From positions 3,126,696-3,190,695 of the forward strand of contig KN832555.1 in NCBI GenBank assembly GCA_000827205.1: a stretch of DNA of 64,000 nucleotides. Direction: 5' to 3'. Positions 22,135 to 32,217 of the stretch are shown here, in pieces; the stretch's first letter is position 1; each line of letters begins with the position of its first letter. Origin of the DNA: Plicaturopsis crispa FD-325 SS-3 (Eukaryota; Basidiomycota; Agaricomycetes; Amylocorticiales; Amylocorticiaceae). The position numbers and the translations under genes were made by a program. Below the pieces are notes generated by a model. The model saw only the letters and a program-made list of their open reading frames with translations, searched no databases and was not told the DNA's origin.

Positions 22135-25100
22135 ATGGCAACAACGAACGATATTGCTGCTTGTCTTACTGCTACGCTGAGCCCCGACACGAATACGAGG
22201 ATATCCGCTGAATTGAAACTTTCTGAACTCTCCGCTAACCCAGGCTCGTTGACATCCCTGACGCTCTTACTTGCGCTCTACTTACCTCCTCGGCGCGTTC
22301 CACAGAGGCTGGATTATCGTTGTCCCAGCTGATCCTTGCGCAAGCGGCGGACATCTCTCTCCGGCAGATGAGTGCCACGCGTCTTTACCGTTTCCGCAGT
22401 GACTTGATAACGTTTTGACCGATAGCACTCGGCGAGCATTGTGCTTAGAAAGTACGTGACGGAGCGATGGTCGCCATATTTTATTTCGTTCAAGGGATCG
22501 GCGCCGCCAGTTGAAGTAAGTCCTCATTCGACGCGCCGCGAGTCTCGTGTGTGCTCATCACTTTGGCAAGGTAAAAACCCAGATACGACACGCTGTTTTC
22601 CAAGGACTGTCCGACCCGAACCGCAAAGTGCGGACGGCCTGTGTAAGGGTGTTCGTTCCTCGTGATATTGCCGACCAGTCCTCATTCTACGACAGGCTCA
22701 CACTCTGTCATCCATAGCAGCTTGCGATTGGCCTGATGAATATCCAGAGCTCTTATCCGCGCTCATCACATTGCTATCCTCCAAATCTCCCGACTCTGTA
22801 CATGGCGCCATGCAGGTTCTCACAGAATTTATCAAATCTGATCTGACGGAAGACCAAATCTTGCCTGTCCTTCGACAACTCTTACCCGTTCTGCTCTCTA
22901 TCTTGGGTTCCGCGGAGGTGAGAGCCTCTTTATCATTCGTCCATTGTTCCGCATACCCAGATGCCCTACTTGACAGCAACATACACCTCTGACGCGTTCC
23001 CGGACCGTTTCGGTGTTCCGGCAATGCGTAACAGCGCTCTTTATTGTGAAAGAAGCGCATCCCCAGGCAGTAAAAGAGGCGACAGCCTCCGTCCTTCCCG
23101 TGTGGTTGGACGCATTCAGGGTTCTGCTCAACATCGATCCGCAACAAGATGTATCGAACCCCAACAGTTGGGATGGCTTAGCCATCCGCATCCAAATTTT
23201 TAAGGTGACTTCATTCCATATGTCCTCTATCGCATCCTGATGATTTGTTTGAATAGACCCTCGATAACATCTACACCTCTTTCCCGCGCGCAATGGCTCC
23301 GTACCTCAACGACCTCCTAGCCTCATCTCTAACGCACCTACGAGCATATTGGCCGACGTTCGTGCACTATTACATATCCTCCTCCTCCCCCGTCCCAAAT
23401 TCGTCGGAAGATGATTCGATCGAGCTTCCCCAGCTGCTTTGCCCCATAATCGACTTTATCTCGACAGTGGCGCGGGGAGGCAAGGCTAAGGCGTGGTTCA
23501 GCCAGGAGAACCTCACCTCCTTGATCGACGCGGTATTTAATTATACTCAAATGACTGACGACGATGTGAGTGTCATATTATCTCATTTCCAGGTTTGTAT
23601 TCACGTATACGGTGGTCACAGGAGGAAACTTGGGCCAGTGATGCGAATGCGTTCGTCGCGCAAGAAGACGACGAGACACAACAGTACAGCGTCCGAGTTG
23701 CCGGGTTCGATCTCCTTGGTGTAAGCCATAATCTATCAAATGCATGTAGGACATGAGCTGATACGCATATTTTTCTGCTCTCTCTCTCTAGGTCCTTACA
23801 GATCGCGCGCCCGCTCAGACTGCAGCCACATTCCATTCGACGGTCCACAATGTGGTTTCGAACTCACATCAGTCGAGAGACGCTGGCAATCGAGATTGGT
23901 AAATACTAAATACCATATTCCTAATATTTCTACTAATTGCAATGCACCATAGGTGGCGACCCCTCGAAGCTGCTCTCGCGGCCATTGGCTCCCAAGCAGA
24001 AGCAGTCCTCGATTGCGTCGATGACGAGCAAGATGCCGGACGCCCGAAGCCCATAGATATCGAGTATCTTCTATCTGACGTCGTCCCGTCCGTTCTATCT
24101 CTTTCCGGTGCGCATTGTCGCCTTGAGTGCTGGGACGCCTCGTGCTGACTATTGAACGGTAGAATGTCCCTTTTTACAGGGCCGAGGGTTTGTTTTTGCT
24201 AGCCAGTATGCGAAACTCTTGCCCGTTGAGTTGGCGGGGAGGTATTTGGAAGCAGCGATCCATGTCATCGAGGACACCTCCGCAGGAATCCCTGTCAAAA
24301 TCTCGGCAGTTAAAGCTGTCCACAAGTGCGTGCATGTATGTCTCTTCTAGACCCGATTTGTAGCTCAACTTGTTGCTAGTTTCTGCCAAGGAGGGGAAGA
24401 CTCGGCCCTCGTACCGTTTGTCCCACGCATAGCGAAAGACTTGGGTCCTTTCCTCATGGCGACTTCGGACGACACGCTTGGTCTCGTTCTTGACACGTTG
24501 TCCGTGGTCGTCGAGGTCGACGGAAGCAAATGGATCACTGCCGACCTTGCCAACTCATTAGTCCTTGCCGTGCTGGAGGTATGGACCAAGAATATCAAGG
24601 GTATGCCTCGCTCATCTGTCTTGGTTTTCGTCACTACTGAACGGCTTCATATCAGACCCAATATTCTTGTCCATACTCACCGAGATCTTGGCGTCCCTGG
24701 CGTCATCGTCCTCCGCCGGTGTATACGAAACGGTTGTAAAGCAAGCGCTTCCAACCCTGTGCACAGCTCTGGGGTCTGCGCAGCCCCAAGAATCTTGGGT
24801 CGCTGGATCGTCCATTGATCTTGTCAGCAGCCTTGTCCGGGGTGCGCCAGATAGCGGCCTCGGCGATGGTTTCTTCGCGCTTCTTGCTCCTCCTTTGTTC
24901 ACCTGCCTGAAGGTAGCAGAAGACCGAGATGTGCTTCAGGTGCGAGCAGACCAGCACCCTTGAGTGTTCTCCGCTAACTGCTGTGCTGCGTGTGTAGAAC
25001 GGTGTAACCTGTCTCACGCTGATCATTCGCAAAGACTGCAACCAGCTGCTGTCCTGGGCGGATTCGAACGGACAAACCGGCCTTCAAAATGTTCTTGCTC

Positions 25101-26291
25101 TCATTGCTCGGTTGCTCGAAAGCCAGGACGAGTCGGGTGGCCTTGTGATTGGCGACCTGATTATCCATCTGCTTCGAAGGGCCGGAGAGGCAGTCCTCCC
25201 TGTACTGCCCGACCTTCTACGTGCAATGGTAGGAAGAATGACCAGTGCAAAGACAGCGACGTTCTTACAGGTACGCTTCAGCATCGTATGTATCGTAGGG
25301 CAAGATCGCTGATTCGTCTCATCAATTAGAGCCTTGTCATCCCGTTTGCGTTTTTAATTCACAACCAACGGGACACAGTGCTATCGCTCCTTGAATCCAT
25401 GAACGTTGACGGTCGCACCGGCCTGGATATCCTCATCCAGACCTGGTGCGAAAACGCAGAAACCTTCCAAGGCTTCTGGCCCACTCGCATCAGCGACTTG
25501 GCGCTGTCGCAGCTCTATGCGGCGGAGCGCCCGAGTCTCCAGAGTCTGATGGTGAAAGGAGACATAATTTTCAAGCCGGAGACTAAAAATGGTGAGTTGG
25601 CCGTACCTTTTCCTTTCATCGCCACTTCGTTCAACGAATATGCCGTCTGCGTGCTAGTCATCATGACGCGGTCGCGAACAAAATCCAGTATGCGTCGTTA
25701 TCTGGCGCTATTTATCGTGTCTTCTGACAACGGCTGAAACTTGTTTAGTGCCTCACGAGTTCACGTCGATACCGTTCCCGGTGAAGGCGATTAAAATCCT
25801 GCTGCACGACATCCAGTCCAGCGGTGAGTCCGCGACGTTGAATGCGCGGGGAGGGAACCTCGAAGTTGACTCTGACGACGGGGTGAGCGTACCTCCGTGT
25901 ATCGTTTCCTGTGTTTCCGTATTGATTGCTCCTTTCAGGACGACGAATGGGCTGAGGATGAGGCCAGCAACCAAGGCTTTGAGAAGGAGGAATTCGCGTT
26001 CTTGTCTGAGATGCTTGGCCCCAAGGGTCTCGCCTTTGACAATGACGATGTTCTAGACGACAGCGACGACGAGGATCTCAAAACGGATCCTGTATCCCAG
26101 ATGGACATGCAGGTGGGTTATATATCGTATGTCGTTCACTTGGATAATGCTCATGCTCATTCCAGGGACACCTCGTTTCGTTCTTCCGAGAATGCGCGTC
26201 GCGCAACACAAGCAATTTCTCGGGTGTCGTGGATCAATTGACCGCGGAGGAGTCGATGGTCGTTCGTAGGGTCGTTACAGAGACATCCTGA
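22135..26291 (+). CDS. KAP114: importin-9 / Kap114-type nuclear import receptor
   Basis: Karyopherin-beta that in yeast and animals imports histones and TBP. About 1000 residues in about 18 exons. The N-terminal importin-beta domain begins LTATLSPDTNTRISAELKL and continues SLSQLILAQAADISLRQ, then SASIVLRKYVTERWSPYF. HEAT-like helices follow (HTLSSIAACDWPDEYPELLS, LLPVLLSILGSAE, FRQCVTALFIVKEAHPQA). An acidic loop (DDVLDDSDDEDLKTDP) precedes the family-typical end SFFRECASRNTSNFSGVV. Intron 1 (22244-22305) has a GC donor. Intron 2 (22368-22428) fits no GT-AG solution; the best reading is AT-AC, CAG/ATGAGT...GCAC/TCG, giving LRQ-SASIVLRKYV without a gap against known importin-9 LRQ-LASVILKQYV. 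All later joins are GT-AG. The right arm of an inverted repeat ends 74 bases upstream. Confidence 0.9.
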
Positions 26292-26422
26292 TGTTATCCT
26301 TGCATATAGATGTACAACTGGAACCCAGCGTAAGTGACCCCAGTGTGTACCAAAATCAATAGGATGGTCAAGAAAAACATTCCTGTGCGCATGCAAGTGG
26401 TATAGATAAATGATATGATGCC

Positions 26423-27891
26423 TTAGAACCCGTCCTTCCCCATGTCCCACTCTCGAACGGAGCCTTTCTTCTTGTACTCGATATCCATGATGCTGACCGA
26501 GTCACTGCCCCATCTCCCGGAAACGTTCTCTTGCCCAACGGCGGTCTTCTTGTCCTTCACTTTCTCCTTGGTCAGACCCAGCCTCTCCATGCGTTTCTTC
26601 TCCTCCTTGTCCTCCCTGCGTATTCGGATAAGCTCTAGCATTGCGTCCCATCCCTCGAACTCGGCATTATCTATTAGCCCGGAGCTGGGTACTTTGGGCG
26701 CGGTGAGGGGTGCGACATCGAGGCGGGGATCGTATGATGCCTCGAAGTACTTGTCCATTTTGGACGGGAGATGCGGGGCCGGTGAGGGCGGCGAAGGGGA
26801 ACGGTGTAGAGCGCGCGAGGCGGACGTTTGCTTGACCAGCGTGGAATCGGGTGTTAAGCTCCGACTGCGCATATCTTCTACGTCGTCAAGAGGGTCTGCC
26901 CTAGTTTTACCCTTGAGTTTGCGGCGTCGCGCGCTGTCTGCTTCGTGGTCGGATGGCGAGGCCGATGGTGTCCGACGGTGACGATGACGCGTTCGGCTGG
27001 AATCCTTAGCGTCGGTAGGAGAGTGGCCACGTCGTCGTGGAGAACGGGAACGAGACGCGTCGGTAGGAGAGCGAGATCGTCTGGGCGACCGCGAGCGGCT
27101 GGAGTGGCGTCTCCGCCGGGAGCTTGGATGTTCACGACTGCGATGCCTTCTGTGTCGTCTCCGTTCGTGGGTGTGTGAGTCCTCGACGTCCTCGGCGTCA
27201 CTCCTCTGTCGTGAGGGGCTAAGTGTCCTGTCCCGCTTGCGCGTCGACGAGGATGTCGAGCTACCCTCAGCCTGTCTCGAGCGTCTATCGTCGTCTCTGC
27301 GGCGACTTCGGTCGGCAGACCGTGACCGCGACCTATGATGATGCCGTCGGCGTTTGCTCGAGCGATCTCTCTCCCTGTCTTCCTCCCGCCAGCTCCTCTC
27401 TTTCCTTTTTCCATCTCTCTCCCATCCTTCCGTTCCCCTGCGGTGTGCGCCACCCATGAGCCTCCGCATTCGCTCGGCATCCACTGCTTCCTCCGCCCTC
27501 GCCTTCCGCTCGCGTCTCTCCTGCTCCTCCCGCTCCCTCTTTATTTCCTGGGCGGCTAATGCCTGTGCTTTCAGTATGGTCTTGTTATGGTCGTCTGTGT
27601 TGCGAATGATCGAGCTGAGGAAGCGCTTGTTTGCTTTCGGCGCATTGCTATCGCTGCGGGCATGCTGGCAGTGAGAGATCCAGTATATTGTCAAATATGA
27701 ATATTTGCTTACCCGCCATCGGGGGAGATGTACGCTCTAAAGCCCTCCTTCCCGTATCGCTCTGCTTTCTGTTTCGCTTCTTTGAGAATAAGTTCGGCGA
27801 CGTGTCGGTCCAAGTCATCGTCCGTCACGGTATTTGACACTGACGTGCCCATAGATGCCCTGACGAGGTCTGCTACCGACGGTCTTGACAT
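26423..27891 (-). CDS. RS-rich nuclear protein, probably splicing-associated
   Basis: Two exons (27713-27891 and 26423-27653), about 470 residues. The N-terminal 60 residues are ordinary (VADLVRASMGTSVSNTVTDD, ILKEAKQKAERYGKEGFRAY). A charged coiled-coil stretch EIKREREEQERRERKARAEE follows at about 90-110. Residues about 135-300 are a dense RS/RD/RH domain (SRSRSPRRSRSPTDASRSRS). The C-terminal block is well ordered and likely conserved: KMDKYFEASYDPRLDV, GLIDNAEFEGWDAMLELIR and RREDKEEKKRMERLG. RS domains of this size are found in splicing factors and their regulators, acting in the nucleus under SR-kinase control. I do not recognise the specific family. The start ATG at 27891 is the first in frame. 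The gene is convergent with importin-9, with only 131 bases between stops. Confidence 0.75.
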
Positions 27892-28004
27892 GGCGGTCGA
27901 CAAGCAAGTTCAAGAGAAACGATGTAGTCAATAGTAAAACAGACGCCCTCAGCCACTTTCAATACTGCATATTTGCTTGCTGGTGTTTGACGAGTGGCAA
28001 CCGC

Positions 28005-28280
28005 GCGCACTGGTCGGAAGTTCAGAGGACGCGCCGCGGCGTCCCGGTCCTGCGTCCTGTCTTTCATCGAGTTTTCAGCTTTGCTTAAATATACTTCAAA
28101 TTTACAACCTACAGTGGGCATATTCTGAAGGCAGAACGACGCGCTAGGATTGCTGAGGCTCTCAAGAGACAGGTATTTACAAACTCGACATCTCTGTCGC
28201 TCACGTCTGGCGCTCATAAGCAACACCACTGGCAGGAAAACGCACTGTCGAGCAGGAGAGTTTCTAGATTGCCTCCTATC
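28005..28280 (+). pseudogene. decayed partial copy of the TPR-CCCH gene 5' end
   Basis: This block lines up with the promoter, leader, the end of exon 1, intron 1 and the start of exon 2 of the gene at 30462-31947. Shared strings include GTCTTTCATCGAG, CTTCAAATTT against CCTCAAATTT, GCTGAGGCTCTCAAG against GCCGAGGCTCTCAAG, ACAGGTAT at the donor, and CGAGCAGGAGAGT at exon 2. Most of exon 1, including the start codon region, is missing, and the likeness ends soon after 28275. It cannot make the protein. It lies on the far side of the terpene synthase from the intact gene, in the same orientation. Confidence 0.72.
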
Positions 28281-28704
28281 TGCTGCCCCTCTGGCCCATC
28301 AGATGCCCTCGCACTTCCATCGTGACGAGGACGTATTGCCACGCCAGGGCATGGCCGATGCCGAGGACACCGCACCTTACGGGCGACTCGCGACGGAGGA
28401 GCAGTACCCCTGCAGCCAGTGCGGACATGGTCTCCACTTTTTCGCGTCTCTCCGCCTATCGTTAGCCGCCGGGTTCAATGCAGGACAAGAGGAGGAGCCT
28501 TGGGCGCGATAGAACAATAGCACGCGCAAGGGATTCCTACGCGACCATTACGCCTCCACCTGCTAGCCTTATCCGTGCTGACTGTGTACACCCCACGAAC
28601 AATGCACTAGGCCATGAATGGGAAACAACCCAGAGTGGGTGCGTGCACCATGGTGGTGCTACCCCCGGTATGTCGAGTTTGATTCTCCATATATCCGTTC
28701 CGAG
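28281..28704. other. non-coding remainder after the gene fragment
   Basis: An open frame here reads MADAEDTAPYGRLATEEQYP and then CSQCGHGLHFF before ending. I find no family or splice partner for it. It may be further remnant sequence or chance. Confidence 0.3.
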
Positions 28705-28732
28705 CGTCTCAAATGAGCGCTCATTTGAGACG
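28705..28732. repeat. perfect 28-base palindrome
   Basis: CGTCTCAAATGAGC (28705-28718) is followed immediately by its exact reverse complement (28719-28732), with no spacer. It can form a hairpin or bind a dimeric factor on duplex DNA. It lies 336 bases before the terpene synthase start. Confidence 0.9.
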
Positions 28733-29067
28733 TCGTCGATCCGATAAAGTAAGTAGACTCGTCCGAGGGCACGTTTGTGGTATGAATCAATACTGATGAT
28801 CAACGATCTTGGTATGTTAATATAATATCGTTGCCTGACCTGATTATCTATCTTTTGACATTGACACCTTGCCAGCCGACAGAAGCAGGCCCCAGGGTCT
28901 GCTACATGGTCTCCAAATATACGACGTATCTACACAAGCAATATCTAGGAAACTCCATTTGTACTAACCTCGGCGCGTAGATTGAGTATGTTCTGGACCC
29001 GGGTAAGTTTGTATGTTGCAGCTTAAGAGGATCTCTCGCTGCAACAGTTATACTTCCTGCAAACAGA
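28733..29067. promoter_or_regulatory. upstream region of the terpene synthase
   Basis: 335 bases, AT-rich in the first half (TATGTTAATATAATATC at about 28812). The ATG at 29068 follows a CAAACAGA context. An acceptor-like AACAG just before it leaves open a non-coding leader exon. Confidence 0.4.
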
Positions 29068-30269
29068 ATGGCGCCCATAGTTTCACTAGTCGAGGACACA
29101 GTGTCACCAGTACGTCGTCTTTCAAAGCAATATGCTCGTACTTCAAATTCTGATAGCTGCGCAAATTTTAGACACTCTCCGACAACCTTCAAGCTGCAAG
29201 GGATGTCATCCCATCGTTCCTTAAACGGTGCAACATCCCATACACACATCTGCCGTATGACTACGCATTTGAGCGCGAGGTCTATGTTGAATGTGCTCGT
29301 CTCGGCTACGCCACGGAGGGGCCACAGGCCATCCCCGGGATATTCATCCACAATGGTGTCGCGGTAGCTACGACGATGTACGCGCATCTGCCGACCCAAT
29401 CCGGCCGCATGTTCGTATGCCTATACAGCACGCTCCTGTTCTACGCGGAGGACGTCCACGACAAGGACGTCAGCGCCGTCAGGGATTTCATCGACCGGTT
29501 CATACATAGGCGACCACAAGCTGATACGGTTCTCAATAACCTTGCGGACTTCTTGGGCCGCGTTCATGAGTACTTCGTGTGTAGCTCCGTTCATTATACC
29601 CTTCTCGCACAGGCGCGCTGACTGTACAGCTGAAAACTTAGGATCGAATCCGCGGGAACATTGTACTCAGTTCCGCGTTCAATTTCATGACCGCGATATT
29701 GCTAGAACATGATACGCAAGGAATGGAGGTGAGCTTGTTTGACTTGTATGCTACGTGATATTGCACGGGTAACTGATCGACCGACACGCAGGTGGAATTT
29801 GCCGCAAAGGATTACCCCCAGTTCTCTCGCAGGATGTCTGGCACCGCAGAAACTTACGGACTCTGCATATTTCCGGGGGAGCTGCCTCTGCAGTCATTCA
29901 TCCAAGCGATGCCCGACCTTGAAATTTTTATAAACGGCGGAAAGTAAGTCCGAGTCATGCAACGCTACGAAACATAAGAAGCGCGACTCACATCTTATTA
30001 CTGCATATAGTGATCTAATGTCGTTCTACAAAGAGGAACTAGAGGGAGACGAGGTCAACCAGGTCTCGCTGATCGCCAGGTGCAGGCGTATCACCAAAGC
30101 CGAGGCCCTTCGCCTTCTCGAGGATGATGTTGTTGCCGCGCACGATAACATCTTGAAGATATTGGCACCGCATAGGGATGCACTGAGCGCGTTCAAGCAT
30201 TTTGCTCAGGGATATGTAGCCTCTCATGCGTCGTTGGAGAGATACAAGCTAGATGAGTTGGATCTTTAG
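29068..30269 (+). CDS. class I terpene synthase, trichodiene synthase (TRI5)-like
   Basis: Five exons (29068-29109, 29172-29576, 29642-29728, 29792-29943, 30011-30269), about 314 residues, a usual length for TRI5-like single-domain cyclases. The start reads MAPIVSLVEDTVSP, then DNLQAARDVIPSFLKRCNIP and PYDYAFEREVYVECARLGYA. The aspartate-rich metal site is LLFYAEDVHDKD, with E in place of the first D of DDxxD. The second metal site is the NSE triad NDLMSFYKEE, with the typical upstream TYGLCIFPG. These residues bind the Mg-diphosphate of a prenyl diphosphate, most likely farnesyl diphosphate, to start cyclisation to a sesquiterpene. The product cannot be predicted. No cytochrome P450, oxidoreductase cluster or pathway regulator is recognisable nearby. 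The gene is bracketed by a decayed and an intact copy of a TPR-CCCH gene. Confidence 0.85.
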
Positions 30270-30461
30270 GCCTTCATGTTTGGAGAGTGTATTGGTTTTT
30301 TTAGAGCGTACATGCACGTGTCATTGGTTTTGGGTCAGAAGCTGGAAGGACGCGCTTCGCGCCGCCACCGGCGTCAATTCTTATTCGTCTCTTTCTGAGT
30401 CTTTCATCGAGCTCTCTTTGCTTTGCTAGACCTCAAATTTCTAACGTACGGCGGACATTTC

Positions 30462-31947
30462 ATGTCGACAACAGGGAGCGTTGCGGGCAGTAGTGCCGCG
30501 CTAGCAGATCATGGCCCAGAAACCGCAGCACAAGGCATCTCTGCCGCGGAGGCTGAGGCCGTGGCGAGGCGCGCAGAGAAAAGGAAAGTAAAGGCAAAAC
30601 AACGTAACAAGGCTGCCGAGGCTCTCAAGGAACAGGTATGTGCAAGTGTAGCGTCTCGGTCCCTCGCGTCTGACACGCGACGCACTCATGCGCCACCAGG
30701 GAAATTCGCACTTTCGAGCAGGAGAGTATCTGGAAGCAATAGAGTTGTATGAGCAGGCAATGCAGAAATGGCCCGACAACTCGGTCTATGCAGCAAACTG
30801 TGCGGCTGCGTGGCTCAAACTTGAAGAGTATGTCTGGCGTCTCTGCAGACCTACTAAATGTTGACCAGCCACACGCAGATACGACCGCGTTCTTGATGCT
30901 TGCCTGATATCTCTCATCATGGACCCAAGAAATGTAAAGGCCAGGTACCGGCGGGCTATCGCGAGAAAATTTGGCGGTTTCTACAAAAGCGCTATGGTCG
31001 GTCAGTCATATCAATAAATCCAGGTCTGCGTGAAATTGCTCATGGTCTTCAGATCTCTCCATTGCCAGAGACCTTGAGCCGAACGATGCCAATGTTCGTG
31101 CTGAATTGTTGACTGTTCAAGCACTCTATGACTCCGGCGAAGGCAATGATTATGACCTCACGATGCAAGAGGCCGCCTACCCACCGCCCGACGTCTATGA
31201 CGATGACGGCGACGATCAGGAGGAGCGTTCGTCCTCTAGTGATGACGATCATGAAGGCAACGGTATCGCATGCAAATTCTACAACCACGATGGCTGTACC
31301 AAAGGTGCTGCATGCGCCTACTCGCATGCCCCCGACGAACTTAGTCGGCGAGATAAGTTGTAAGTGGAACAGTGCACATTCGCAAACTCGTCCGACTCAT
31401 GTAAGCACTCGCAGGGGCAAGAATGTTTGCCTATATTACCTACTGGGTGAATGCAAATTCGGCGCCGAGAAATGCAACTATTCGCATGACAAGCGGTTCC
31501 TACCCAATCTCAACTTTTGGAATGATAAAGCCAAGGTAGCACAGGAACGGGATGGGATACTCGTGGAGAAGGAGATGTACAAGGAAGTCGTGCCTCCCAA
31601 ACGGGCTGGCAGCTCTTCATCCTCTTCCAGCCGCCCGAGCCGCGGTGCTCGAGGAAGAGGCAACGGGAGGGGTAGGGCGAGGGGTGGAGGCCGTGGTGGA
31701 GGCCGAGGGCGGGCGACACGAGGGAAACATCGTAGCGCCTGGGATGATAACGACGATGAGCTTGAAGAACGGATGATGAACCATGGGTTCTCCAACAGCG
31801 AGGTGGAAGAACTCCTGTGCCAAGGCGTGAAGCCGTGGGACGACGATGCTTGGGTGAGCCTCAATGTCTTTCCATTGCATCATACTTATTGACCATGAAA
31901 TGATTTAAACGCAGGATGTCATGAACGTGTTGAATGGAAATTTCTAA
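30462..31947 (+). CDS. TPR and CCCH zinc-finger protein with RGG tail
   Basis: About 400 residues. An alanine- and lysine-rich N-terminus (VARRAEKRKVKAKQRNKAAE) leads into TPR repeats: GNSHFRAGEYLEAIELYEQA, WPDNSVYAANCAAAWLKLEE, YDRVLDACLISLIMDPRNVK and the following YRRAIARKFGGFYKSAM. An acidic linker (YDDDGDDQEERSSSSDDD) precedes two CCCH fingers, CKFYNHDGCTKGAACAYSH and CLYYLLGECKFGAEKCNYSH. The C-terminal part has an RGG/GRG-rich segment (GARGRGNGRGRARGG) and ends VMNVLNGNF. CCCH fingers and RGG boxes point to RNA binding; TPRs suggest an Hsp90/Hsp70 or other protein partner. The precise role is unknown to me. The start ATG 30462 follows CATTTC. A decayed copy of its 5' end lies at 28005-28280. 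Confidence 0.82.
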
Positions 31948-32217
31948 GGTCGTCTACAGCTTACTACAAACTCACTGGCTATCCTCCCGGATACTTACAG
32001 AGGCGTGCACCTCTCCCTCAAGGTTCTATGATACGCATATTACATGATGCTCAATGTTTACGAATGTTCACGATTACAACTTTTCCCTACAATACATACA
32101 CTTTCCGCAGTAACGTCCAGAGCGCCGTGGTGGAAATCCCACCAGTTTGTGCGCGATCCGTACAAAGAGATTATTGCACCGTATCATACATACAGACTAC
32201 CGTCCAGTGCCAAAAAG

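Noticed and set aside
25060-25100. GGATTCGAACGG, resembling a tRNA T-loop
   Set aside because: It lies inside conserved importin-9 coding sequence and has no acceptor or D arm.
28291-28512. Frame MPSHFHRDEDVLPRQGMADA with a CSQCGH pair, considered as a small zinc protein
   Set aside because: Too short, only one cysteine pair, adjoining a gene fragment; no splice partner.
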